NCBI GenBank assembly: GCA_030770425.1
Contig: JASJFT010000008.1
Coordinates: 372,001 to 436,000 of the forward strand
DNA: 64,000 bases
Source: Darksidea phi
Lineage: Eukaryota > Ascomycota > Dothideomycetes > Pleosporales > Lentitheciaceae
Direction of reading: 5' to 3'
The stretch's first letter is position 1; each line of letters begins with the position of its first letter. Made by a program: the position numbers and the translations under genes. Under the pieces are notes generated by a model that was not told the origin of the DNA, made no database searches, and saw only the letters and a program-made list of their open reading frames with translations. This document shows, in pieces, positions 55,429 through 64,000 of this stretch.

Positions 55429-56628
55429 ATGGTCCAAAGCGCCACACCTGATGCACCTATCCTTATTATCGGCGCCGGCATAGCGGGCCTCACATTAGCC
55501 CAGGGTCTCCGCCTCCGCTCGATCCCCTTCCGCGTCTTCGAGCGTTATCCCCACTCGCACAGCTCCCAAGGCCACCGCTTCCGCATCTCAGCAAATGGAC
55601 AGGCAGCCCTCACTAGCGTGCTATCTCCCCATTTGCGAACCTTGCTGCGCCAAACTGCGGCCGAGCGCCACTGCTTCGAGCCGCGATATGTCGATGCCCG
55701 GAGCCTCAACTTTGCGACGCCAACGCCCGTGGATCCGGAAACGACACCTGCACTGCCCGTGGACAGGACGTGGGTCCGCATGCTTACAATGCTGGACATA
55801 GACGATGCGATCGAGTACGAGAAGGACTTCTCGGCGTACGAGATAGTGGATGGGCGCGTGCATGCCCGCTTTGCAGACGGCTCGACGGCTTGCGGAGGGC
55901 TGCTCGTCGGCGCCGATGGGGTCAAGAGCCGGGTGCGTAAGCAGTTGCAGCCGAACCGTCGGCTGCTTGATCTGGAGCGCTGGATTATGTGGGGCCGGAC
56001 CTCCCTGACCGAGTCGCTGAAGCAGAAGCTGCCGCCGGATCTGCTCACCTGGTGCATGTATCTGGACCGTGAGGCCAATGTCCAGGCTGTCGTAGAGCCT
56101 ATGACATGGGCGAAGAGCGTGCGGGCAGAGTCAAACGGCACTTTGCCCGACTTTCCGGACTACGTGTACTGGGTCATTTGTACGGCATCGCGCCAGGGCG
56201 CGGACCTCATGCCCCAGACGGTAGAGCAGAAACGGCGATTTCTTGGGAATGTGACGCAGACTTGGGATCCAGCTCTGCAGCTTCTGTTTAATTCGGCCGA
56301 GCACCATCTGCTTGCTTGCGCACCCGTGTATTCAAGCAAGCCCGACATTGAGGTGTGCGCTACGGGCCAGAAGGGGCGAGTTACGCTTGTTGGGGATGCG
56401 GCACACGCAATGAGTCCGATGGGTGGTTCCGGTGGCGATACGGCCATTCGCAACGCAGCAGACCTGGTGCAGACCATTGCTGAACAAGGCATTACGGCAG
56501 ACACAATCGCAGGCTTTGAAGCGAGGATGGAAGAAAGGGCAAGAGAGAGAATCGAGCACTCGTTCATCGGTGGAAAGAAGTACTGGCGCGGGAAGGACTG
56601 GACCGAGTATAGTGAAAGTAATGTGTGA
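55429..56628 (+). CDS. FAD-dependent monooxygenase (PheA/TfdB-type), 399 residues
   Basis: Group A flavoprotein hydroxylase of aromatic or secondary-metabolite substrates, using NAD(P)H. Single exon from the ATG at 55429. The dinucleotide-binding motif is at the start (ILIIGAGIAGLTLAQGL, Gly15, Gly17, Gly20), ending with the acidic residue in FRVFERYP. The DG motif is in LLVGADGVKSRVRKQL and the second FAD motif GD in VTLVGDAAHAMSPMGGSGG. Length matches fungal members that lack a C-terminal thioredoxin-like domain. No signal or membrane segment. It lies 1.2 kb downstream of the UstYa-like and rhodopsin fragments and 2.5 kb from the precursor gene; dikaritin loci often hold flavin enzymes, but the family is also very common elsewhere. 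No defect is seen. Confidence 0.92.
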   Translation: MVQSATPDAPILIIGAGIAGLTLAQGLRLRSIPFRVFERYPHSHSSQGHRFRISANGQAALTSVLSPHLRTLLRQTAAERHCFEPRYVDARSLNFATPTPVDPETTPALPVDRTWVRMLTMLDIDDAIEYEKDFSAYEIVDGRVHARFADGSTACGGLLVGADGVKSRVRKQLQPNRRLLDLERWIMWGRTSLTESLKQKLPPDLLTWCMYLDREANVQAVVEPMTWAKSVRAESNGTLPDFPDYVYWVICTASRQGADLMPQTVEQKRRFLGNVTQTWDPALQLLFNSAEHHLLACAPVYSSKPDIEVCATGQKGRVTLVGDAAHAMSPMGGSGGDTAIRNAADLVQTIAEQGITADTIAGFEARMEERARERIEHSFIGGKKYWRGKDWTEYSESNV

Positions 56629-56687
56629 AAGCCCGTTTGGTTAACTCTACCTCTCACATTGTTAGCCAGGAATGTTTTGAAGAATAA

Positions 56688-56812
56688 CACGAAAAGGTGA
56701 CACGTAAAGTTATTTCGTCCTGCGGACCTTGAAACATAAGGTATCGAACGAGTAACAGCCGTCACTTCGTTAACGACTCGCGGAATAGCTTCAAAAGGTA
56801 ACCGTCGTACCT
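56688..56812 (-). repeat. Dispersed repeat, family B, degenerate rearranged copy
   Basis: Contains altered family B words in two blocks on the minus strand: GCTATTCCGCGAGTCGTTAA with GCTGTTACTCGTTCGATACC, and, further 3', GGACGAAATAACTTTACGTG with TCACCTTTTCGTGTTATTC. The order of blocks differs from the intact copies, as if two partial copies were joined. Confidence 0.6.
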
Positions 56813-57272
56813 ACTTCTGTCGGAGGACTACCGGAACATGCTGGCCTGTCTACAGTCACATAATGGGCCTTATATAATCTGGTATGCTATTACTCTACCT
56901 CCTTAAACATTTGTCTTCTCTCTATTTAAATAGTACCCTTCTTCTGCCTCAGCATTTATATACCTACTTGCCCTGTCATACCTCACAACTACTATATATG
57001 TAGAAAGCGACGAAATGCAACGCTCCGTTTATAGGAGGTTGAGCAGGCAGCAGGTCACATTTCTGGCTGCTCTCGAGTCTGGTAGACTACTGTCGCTACC
57101 GCTCAACATCGTGGCACGCGCCACGCCCTCTCTGAGGCTCTGGCCGTTGCCCACGGCATGCGGCTTGCCCTCTTTCATGAGGCTCGGGCCGTTGCTCTCG
57201 CAGTCATCCCGTGACGTGAAACTCAGGCAATCACAGGCAATGACTGCAGCCAACAACCTTTTTGCGTTTCAA

Positions 57273-57358
57273 GGTATTCGGGACGAAATGCCTTTTTGTG
57301 ACACCTTTTTGGGTTATTCCGCGAGTTTGACGACGCGATGGCTGCTACTCATTCGATA
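57273..57358 (+). repeat. Dispersed repeat, family B, copy 2
   Basis: 86 bp matching 45030-45115 in inverse orientation with about two mismatches. No 17 bp flanking duplication is seen here. Confidence 0.93.
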
Positions 57359-57503
57359 AGGTTAGGGTACGATCGGTAGAGTCTATCTAGAGGAGCGTTA
57401 ATACAGGACAGTGGCGCCTTTGGTATAAGTCATTAAGCACTGAAGCTCTCCTAGATGAGCTTTGCCGACTTTGTAACCCGGCCTTTAGTCTACCCTTAAC
57501 CTT

Positions 57504-59569
57504 CTACACGACAATAATTTCACCGACTTCAACGTCTCTTGATCCTTTATAGAACCAATCCTTGACACCAGAGCAAAGGCCTATTCTCCTATATCTCGGC
57601 ACACCATCATCGTCGCTATCGACTTCCTTTAGTAGCAATCCAAGGTCTTCAAGGAGTAAGAAGCACTTGACCCGCTGTGTCTCTAACGGAACAAGTACCC
57701 CGTTACTCCTAACCATGTACCGAGGAACATGCGGCTGTCGAGCATACAACGCACATAACGTTCTGCTGTCATCTTGTACTCCCAATAGTATGCATTTGCC
57801 GCCGCTGCCGACGTTATGATCTCGCTGGTCTATGCAAGTTCTTCAAAACGCCCACTGATTAAAGCATTACGCAGTTTACCGCGGAGGGTTATATGACCTC
57901 CAGTAACTTCGCCGTACGGGTTGTTGCAATGCTTCAGCTCCGTTTCAACATGAACAATCTCACATACAGGCTTTGTTGTGCTGCAAGGTGTGCTGTATGC
58001 TCCTAGGGGCGTTGTGGCCATATTGTTAGATGAGGCCCACGACCACGAAGGCGCGCGATACTGCTTGGGCGGCGGCTCAACCAGGCTATCCCTTCTAGCC
58101 TCTCCAAAAAAATCGCGCGCATGATCTCAGCTCAATTGAAGCAAAAGGTCGTGCTCCCATATACCGGCAAAGTATCTTGGGCCCAGGACCTCTACGTACT
58201 GTTGGGCCACCGCGGCCAGTGGAGGCAATTTGTCACTAGGAACTGACATCTTCCGTCGGGAGAACTGATCGAGAAGCTTGTACCAACCTTGTAGGGCCCG
58301 CTCTCTATGTTTTGTACCGTAGCCAATGACTTTTCGTTTGGATAACAGTGCAGTGCACCACCCAAATTGCGAGACACAGTCCCGCAGCGCCACGGTAACG
58401 TTTGGGAGGAGCACACCAGAAGGCGCTGAGCGATTATTTGCTCCTGAAAAGTCCATGCTCGTTTGTTGATCGGCTCTTGTCCATCTTTGTGTGCAACGTT
58501 GCATTTATAGCATTGCAGATGAACAGTGCCAAAGCTCCCTTGTGAAATACGGTATGGAAGGGCGTAAGAGTCACGCCGCGAGACGGCACACGTGGATTTC
58601 TGTTTATCGTAGGAGAAACTGGCTGGACGCACCTGTAGAAAGCCGTCGGCTATTTCCTCGGAGCTCATCGCGGCAATGGTCACGATCGACCGACGGTAGA
58701 TCCGGGGCCTATTTGCAATCTCTTGTGCCTTGTCTGTTGCAGAGACTTGAAGCACGCATACGGCGACGATCCATAGATAGTCGACCGGTGTTGCTTTTGC
58801 AACGGAGATGGCATCTTGTACTGTTTGCGGTAGGTCCTGCAGAGGTAGTTGCTGCATGTATTGCTCCATGGTGAGGTTTGTAAGAAGTCCGCTTGGATGA
58901 GGACCCCAACAGTAAGACAGTGTTGCGTATCGTCCTTTGCGCCCGACGGGTTGTATGAGGCGTGGTTGATCTGGTCGGCCTGGGGGACTGACTTCGATTA
59001 CGCGCGTAGGAAGCTCTGCAACGCTCTGCGTTGGGCAGCTTTGATGCTATTTGCACTCCTGCATCCATGAGCGAAGCTGGTGCACCGTGGCGTCGACTGA
59101 GACATCGCGCCGGATTGGCCTTAGTTCGATGTACTGTGCAGCGGGGACCTGGGATTCTGTGACCATAATCCATTTTTCTGATATCTGAACACCCTAGAGC
59201 GGTTTCGGGTTGGTGCAGATGTTGTAACCACTAGCTCAGGTAACACGCAAACAGTAGGAACGAATGTAACAGTGAGCAGTGTGTCGAGAGTAACGTCATA
59301 GTTCGGCCAATGCTTCATTGCGAGGGGCATATCAATTTGCACTAGCGACATTGTGACTGTGAGGACGCATATTTCAGGGTGGACTCATAGCGGGCGCTGC
59401 AGTAGTGGCTGCTAGTTGCGGCTTGTGCATAGGAGAATTCGAAGCTGAGGCTGCAGTACCCATCTTCGTCGTCACTCTGACGCCGCTGGTGGCAGACATC
59501 CTCGTATGCTGGAGTATCGAAAACTCCCGCCCAGCACCGGCTGCAAACAAGCGACTTGGGAGCGGGCAT
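57504..59569 (-). pseudogene. HET-domain (heterokaryon incompatibility) protein, broken
   Basis: HET proteins trigger cell death after fusion of unlike hyphae. The pieces in order on the minus strand are: MPAPKSLVCSRCWAGVFDTP (start near 59569); a frameshifted N-terminal part (DMPLAMKHWPNYDVTLDTLL); YIELRPIRRDVSVDATVHQL followed by an in-frame TAG near 59050 where CAG would give Gln; GRYATLSYCWGPHPSGLLTN; LQDLPQTVQDAISVAKAT and VDYLWIVAVCVLQ, where functional members read YLWIDALCIIQD; IYRRSIVTIAAMSSEEIADG; NKRAWTFQEQIIAQRLLVCS; then another frame with FSRRKMSVPSDKLPPLAAVA and RYFAGIWEHDL; QYRAPSWSWASSNN; a further stop; and a C-terminal part ending near 57504. At least three frameshifts and two stops make it non-functional. 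Confidence 0.85.
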
Positions 59570-59822
59570 GTTGGAGAAGGGCGGCTCTATCGCCGTCTTC
59601 GAAAGAGTGTTCGGTTGAAGACACTGGATCCTCCATAGCGATGGGAAGCTGAACAAGCTGAGAGCTGAGTGGAAGGGGCCGAGATGAAAGGCGGACGTTG
59701 ATATTAACTAGAAACGGTTAGCGTCATCTGCCCCGCGACTGAGGGTGCGACGCGAAAACCCTCCCTATGATATCACGTCTCGAGATGATACCTACACGCT
59801 CACCAATGCTCATCTGATCAGA

Positions 59823-60902
59823 ATGCCTCTCAGCATCGGCAAGCCGATGTGGACGCAGAATGGCACATGGACGCGCCTGCTCGCTTCGGAACGCCTCCGC
59901 CGGTCCTCGCATTCGCTCTCCGTCATAGACCAGAAGGCGTACATCTTCGGGGGCGAGATAGAGCCGCGGAAGCCCGTAGACGACCAGCTCGATGTCGTCT
60001 CATTCGCAGGAGGTAGTGGAGCCCCATTTGACCCTTAGCCATCTAGTACTGACAGCACAGCTCCCTCGCACCAGATCATGTCGGCCACCGCAGCTCCGAG
60101 CCCACGCGTCGGCAGCGCGTCTACAGTCATCGGTTGCAAGATGTACCTCTTCTCTGGCCGTGGCGGCACCGACATGTCGCCCATTGAGGAGGAAGGCGCC
60201 GTGTGGAGGTTCGACTCGGACTCGTGGTGGTCTCTGATCAAGCCCGCCGATAGCTCAAAGCCCTATCCGCCTGCCCGTAGCTACCATTGCGCCGCGAACG
60301 ATGGAAAGAGCACGCTCTTCTTCCACGCCGGATGCCCTGAAAAAGGCCGCATGTCTGACCTCTGGAAGTTCGACATTGATAGCCGGACGTGGACGCAAGC
60401 GCCCGATGCCCCGGCTCCAGAGCGCGGCGGCACCTCGATCGCATACAGTCGAGGGAAGCTATACAGGATGAACGGGTTCGATGGCACAACAGAGCAAGGA
60501 GGCAGCATCGATATTTTTGACATCGCTGCCAACCGCTGGTCGACTGAGACGTTCAAGGCGGACGGTAACGATGGGCCAGAGCCGCGCAGCGTCTGCACGC
60601 TCCTGCCTGTCCGAATCGCAAAGAAGGACAAGCTTCTCACGCTCTTTGGCGAGCGTGACCCATCGTCACTGGGGCACGCTGGCGCAGGCAAGATGCTGAG
60701 CGATGTCTGGATCTACCACATTGAGGAGAACTGGTGGACCAAGCTGAAACCAGGTGGCAGCGACGGTGTGCCAGAGCCCAGAGGCTGGTTCGGTGCCGAC
60801 GTCGTGAAGGCGGCGGATGAGGGCAATGACAGCGTGGTGGTGCATGGAGGGCTTGGCGAGAACAACGAGCGGCTCACTGATGTCTGGCGGCTATCTTTCT
60901 GA
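59823..60902 (+). CDS. Kelch-repeat protein, 343 residues
   Basis: Two exons, 59823-60012 and 60061-60902, with a 48 bp GT-AG intron (60013-60060) that joins DVVSFAG to APSHQIMSATAAPSPR. The ATG at 59823 (MPLSIGKPMWTQNG) was chosen; upstream in-frame sequence has no ATG. The chain is made of about five to six Kelch-type beta-blade units, each with a Gly-Gly or similar pair and an aromatic spacing: RRSSHSLSVIDQKAYIFGGE, PRVGSASTVIGCKMYLFSGR, RSYHCAANDGKSTLFFHAGC, RGGTSIAYSRGKLYRMNGFD, PRSVCTLLPVRI and VVVHGGLGENNERLTDVW. A closed beta-propeller is expected. The sequence resembles fungal Kelch proteins related to nitrile-specifier proteins, but no substrate or partner can be read. No signal peptide; cytosolic. 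Confidence 0.88.
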
Positions 60903-61064
60903 GCTGGGTGGCGAACGCCTGTCACGTTAAATGGAATGATCGTTGGTTTGTTCGTTGACCTGGTGGAGTATTGAATACGCCATCAGCAGCATCACCGGCT
61001 TCTCGTTGCCACGGCGCGAAATGCACATCATCGCCTACTCGTCACAGCAGCCTCCTAAATATGG

Positions 61065-61073
61065 TATATAAAG
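61065..61073 (+). promoter_or_regulatory. TATA box of the cysteine-rich secreted protein gene
   Basis: TATATAAAG, about 100 bp upstream of the ATG at 61172, followed by a C-rich and pyrimidine-rich leader typical of highly expressed fungal genes. Confidence 0.65.
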
Positions 61074-61171
61074 CCCTCTATCCAACACTACACCCATCTC
61101 CCCAAAATACTCCCCCTTCGCACTATTACTTCAGCTTCGACTCCTTAATACCACAACGAACGACCACCATT

Positions 61172-61435
61172 ATGAAGGCTCCCATCTTCCGCCTCCTCGC
61201 TTTCCTAGCCCTCTTCGCCTTCCTCACCCCTACACTCGCCTGTAAATGCCTCGACCATGCGGGTGGCGGCCACCACACTGATATCACGGAGACATGCTGC
61301 CGTGAGGCTCGTGGCAAAATGGTCAAAGGCCCAGACTGCAGTGCCCACTCCATGTCGAATTCCTTGAGCGCTTTCGCCCAATGTTGCGCTCGGCTGTCTA
61401 AGAAATCGGATTGTAGATGTCCGATTAGCTGCTAG
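61172..61435 (+). CDS. Small cysteine-rich secreted protein, 87 residues
   Basis: Single exon starting at the ATG at 61172. Residues 1-23 are a textbook signal peptide (MKAPIFRLLAFLALFAFLTP, cut after TLA). The mature 64 residues hold ten cysteines in the order C-x-C, CC, C, CC, C-x-C, C (ACKCLD, ETCCREARG, PDCSAHS, AQCCARLS, DCRCPISC at the C-terminal end). An even number of cysteines points to about five disulfides. A strong TATA box and C-rich leader suggest regulated high expression. I do not recognise the family; this layout is common among effectors and small antimicrobial-type proteins of plant-associated fungi. No defect is seen. Confidence 0.85.
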   Translation: MKAPIFRLLAFLALFAFLTPTLACKCLDHAGGGHHTDITETCCREARGKMVKGPDCSAHSMSNSLSAFAQCCARLSKKSDCRCPISC

Positions 61436-61819
61436 AGGTATGTAGTCGAGGGCTAATGAGAGGAAGGCTAAATGTCCTGACGTTAGGGAGGCATGTGCTG
61501 AGGAAAGACTTGTCGTCCAAGGAGCGGACTTGGCCTTGGATCGGTTTTCGTTTGGAGAAGCGGAACCGCGTTTGCGTTAGTTACAGAGCGAGCTCACGAG
61601 CTCGGGTATCTTCACGTGCCAAATGAGCATCTTCTCAATAGCCTCAGTGTCATCTGCCACATTTGTGTGTACTAATCTTCTTAATCCCCCAACTCATTCA
61701 CCTGCACTGCTACAACCAACCAACCCCACGCTCTACCCTGCCCCACCCCCGCGAAGTACTCCCTGCACTGCATCTTTTCAGCCCCACCCAACCCATCCCG
61801 CTCCTCTTATTACAGATCT
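61436..61819. other. Spacer with C-rich leader
   Basis: 3' UTR of the cysteine-rich gene followed by a C- and A-rich segment (61690-61810) that may be the leader of the next gene. No other feature was recognised. Confidence 0.4.
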
Positions 61820-62296
61820 ATGTCAAAATACACCTTCTACATCATCATCGAAGGCGCAGGCGACTCCGAAACCCACCGCTCACACTGATCATTCGCCTTT
61901 CTCCCACCCAACTCATCAATAGCCTGTATATATCAAGTCCTCCTCCTCGGCGACAAGCGGCTCATCTACCACTTCGATCGAAGGGATGGCGTGCCGTTTC
62001 CTGTTGTAGGGTCTGAGGGCGCGGTGAGGTTGGGGGAGATGGATTGTGCGCAGTATGTTGGTGTTCGCTCATTACACTGCTTACACTGCAAAATCCCATT
62101 TACACTTCAAAGTTCATGCTAACCCTGTAGATACGTGGAAGCGAAGCGCGTTATTGAAGCAGAACCCCCACCGAGAAATGGCATTGAGAGATGTCAGGAT
62201 TGGGTGCTGAATTGTGTGATTGGTTTGGAGGTTGCTGAGGTGCTTGGGCCGGGGGTGGCGGAGATTGTTGGGGGGTGGGTGGGGAGATGTGGGTAG
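61820..62296 (+). pseudogene. Small fungal protein of unknown function with one internal stop
   Basis: Two exons, 61820-62052 and 62131-62296, with a GT-AG intron 62053-62130. The frame starts MSKYTFYIIIEGAGDSETH and would give 132 residues, but TGA at 61886-61888 stops it after 22. The text around it (RSH-stop-SFAFLPPNSS) resembles fungal proteins with HW at this position, so TGG to TGA (a G-to-A change) is the simple explanation. Downstream the reading frame and splice sites are intact (RLIYHFDRRDGVPFPVVG, VEAKRVIEAEPPPRN, CQDWVLNCVIGLEVAEVLG), suggesting recent loss or a sequencing error. It resembles a fungal unknown-function family (DUF6914-type by memory, not verified). Confidence 0.6.
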
Positions 62297-63176
62297 GTTG
62301 TTGATCTGCTTGGGAGAGAAAGGCTATGAGTTACTGCAACTATCTGCAGAATACTGCCCCAAGTAAAGATGACTACTTCGGCAATGAAAGGGAGGGTGTA
62401 AGCGGGAGAATGAGGTGCTTTGCGCTAGGATTAGTAGACTACTATAAGGGGAGGATAACTTCAACTGAGAGAAGGGATCACTTAGGTCGCATTGTTGGTG
62501 AAGCGAAAGTTCAGTGTTCAGCGCTTGAGAAATCATATCCACAGATTGAATGCTCCCCAGGTCTCCAATTGAGCTCTCTTCCCATTCTGCACTCCAAGGT
62601 ATCTCACATAATACTATGAATAGAAGGTATAGGTAGGGAACTAACGCTAAGTCGCGCCTTCCCAAAATGTTCGGAGCGGCTGAATCTATCCGAAGTTCCG
62701 CTACCCCTCAACCCCACGCCGCCCCTCTTCAGAGCACGCCCGAGTACCTTCTACCAGTACTCACTCACTTCCCGACACGCTACCGCAGACCCCGCAGGTG
62801 ACAGCAGATACGCAGTCCTACGTTTGCGGATGTGCGCGCTTCCCGAGATGACGTGCGCTGAAACCACTCCGGCAACTACGCCATAATGGCCTCGGTTGCC
62901 TGGATTAGCTCGTTCTTGACAACTGCCGGGTGGGGTACCCCCAACGATGCTTCGGGCCAAGACAAATTTTCTCCTGTTTGCTTACTTGTAGCTCGAGTTC
63001 TGTCTTCTTGAATGATCTCTTGCTCTCGTTGTCAATCTTCCCTTCATTTTGTACAACTTGGAAGGACTCGAACGTTGCGGCGTCATAGATACAACAGCTA
63101 GAAGTAAGATACGAGCTTCCCCAGGCTAAGCTTGAAGCATTGGCTGACTGTACTACAGAGACATCGTTCAAGCGCA
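62297..63176. other. Intergenic region
   Basis: Frames of 69-113 codons here show no family features. Likely promoter of the MetE-like gene in the last 200 bp. No repeat or RNA gene was recognised. Confidence 0.4.
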
Positions 63177-64000
63177 ATGGTTCTTCCCTACGGCGTGTAT
63201 CGGGCGGACCACGTGGGCTCGTTCCTGCGACCGAAAGCCGTCCTCGATGCCCGCGAAGCCGTCGCGAACGGCACGTCTACGCACGAAGAGCTCCGAAAGG
63301 TCGAGGACAAGGCAGTCGCCGAGGTAGCCTCCAAGCAGATTGTCAACGGCCTACGCTCAATAACCGATGGCGAGTATCGCCGTGCGTACTTCCATCTCGA
63401 CTTCCTGCAACACCTCTCTGGCATCGATATCAAGGGGCAAACAGGCCCTATCAGACCTCACGGTTTCTCTCCACCCGTCCTAGCTGTTACGGGGAAGCTA
63501 GGCCACCCCAAGGCTATCCAGGTCGATGACTTTAACTTCCTCGAGAAGACCATCAAAGAGAATGGCGGCGCAGCGACGACAAAAGTCTGCATCCCCAGCC
63601 CTACCATGGTACACTTCCGCGGCGGCCGCGCCTCCATTGATATCGAAGCGTACCCCGACCTCGACCCCTTCTTTGAAGACCTCGCACGCGTCTATCAGGA
63701 AGAGCTGGATTCGTTGTATAAAGCTGGGTGTCGCTTTTTACAGCTTGACGATACGAACTTGGCGTATCTGTGTGATCCAGACATGCGCAAGCAGGCTGAG
63801 GATCGGAATGAGGACCTTTCAACCCTCCCACGGAAATACGCCCAACTCATCAACGCCGCCATCTCCAAGCGACCAGCTGATATGAAGATTGGCATCCATC
63901 TCTGCAGAGGCAACTACCGCAGTAAGTGGTTCGCATCCGGAGGCTACGAGCCCGTTGCCGAAGTCCTCTTCAAAGAGTTAAACGTTGATGCGTACTTCCT
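63177..64000 (+). CDS. Cobalamin-independent methionine synthase-like (MetE C-terminal type) protein, N-terminal part
   Basis: Zinc methyltransferase of the MetE C-terminal-domain family, usually about 370-390 residues as a stand-alone protein; in fungi such proteins may act in methyl transfer to thiols rather than as the main methionine synthase. The frame is open from the ATG at 63177 to the window edge (274 codons). Visible family text: YRADHVGSFLRPKAVLDARE at the start, EVASKQIVNGLRSITDGEYR, KVCIPSPTMVHFRGGRA, GCRFLQLDDTNLAYLCDPD, and MKIGIHLCRGNYRSKWF, in which His241 and Cys243 match the zinc-binding His-x-Cys pair. The remaining zinc ligands (Glu and second Cys) lie beyond the window. 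The true methionine synthase is about 760 residues, so this is a paralogous type. No intron is needed in the visible part. Confidence 0.9.
   Translation, partial: MVLPYGVYRADHVGSFLRPKAVLDAREAVANGTSTHEELRKVEDKAVAEVASKQIVNGLRSITDGEYRRAYFHLDFLQHLSGIDIKGQTGPIRPHGFSPPVLAVTGKLGHPKAIQVDDFNFLEKTIKENGGAATTKVCIPSPTMVHFRGGRASIDIEAYPDLDPFFEDLARVYQEELDSLYKAGCRFLQLDDTNLAYLCDPDMRKQAEDRNEDLSTLPRKYAQLINAAISKRPADMKIGIHLCRGNYRSKWFASGGYEPVAEVLFKELNVDAYF

Larger units (their letters stand above)
56629..57503. other. Repeat-rich spacer
   Basis: Contains a degenerate family B copy (56688-56812) and family B copy 2 (57273-57358). A 114-codon frame at 57015-57359 ends inside the repeat and is rejected as a gene. Confidence 0.5.

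Noticed and set aside
22650..56628. One large cluster linking the DMATS gene with the FAD monooxygenase and precursor
   Set aside because: About 30 kb with cell-wall, ER-chaperone and nuclear genes lies between; no evidence for a single pathway.
57015..57359. 114-codon plus frame
   Set aside because: It runs into family B copy 2 and has no family features upstream.

Overview
The window is nuclear DNA of a filamentous ascomycete (Pezizomycotina, most likely a plant-associated Dothideomycete; the class is inferred from family content, not proven). Supporting signs are genes split by 46-60 bp GT-AG introns, a fungal Zn2Cys6 regulator, a DMATS-type prenyltransferase, HET and G-alpha-like relics, GH62 and GH72 enzymes, small secreted proteins, and repeat copies altered by C-to-T and G-to-A changes as expected from repeat-induced point mutation (RIP). 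I rebuilt exon structures by hand from reading frame, splice sites and family similarity; none was checked against RNA.

Layout. 1-20 kb is mostly ordinary gene space: the 5' part of urease (minus), a conserved fungal protein of unknown function, a 1440-residue Ser/Pro-rich membrane protein, a Nit2-like omega-amidase, an MFS sugar transporter and three helical proteins of unknown function in a row. 20.3-20.8 kb holds a near-perfect fold-back element with 166 bp arms. 22.6-28.8 kb has a DMATS prenyltransferase facing a Zn2Cys6 regulator tail to tail, then a ZZ zinc-finger protein. 28.8-34.9 kb is gene-poor and contains a broken fungal gene relic and a RIP-like island. 35-39.5 kb carries a GH62 arabinofuranosidase, a hypothetical gene and an ER J-domain protein.

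40-62 kb is accessory in character. It holds a GH72 relic, a four-exon small secreted protein, a coilin-like nuclear protein (conserved in appearance), an assembly gap inside a 9 bp minisatellite, a decayed G-alpha-like gene, a 75-residue secreted repeat-peptide precursor with a Kex2 site, a divergent truncated UstYa-like (DUF3328) gene joined to the tail of a 7TM rhodopsin-like gene, an FAD monooxygenase, a HET pseudogene, a Kelch protein, a 10-cysteine secreted protein and a one-stop pseudogene. Copies of two short dispersed repeats lie among them. The window ends inside a MetE-like methyltransferase.

The most notable item is the precursor plus UstYa-like pair with a nearby FAD monooxygenase. 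This combination is what dikaritin-type fungal RiPP loci (ustiloxin, phomopsin, victorin) contain, but here the oxidase is truncated, so the locus looks like a relic or part of a rearranged pathway. The second is the coilin-like architecture of the 695-residue protein at 45.7-47.9 kb.
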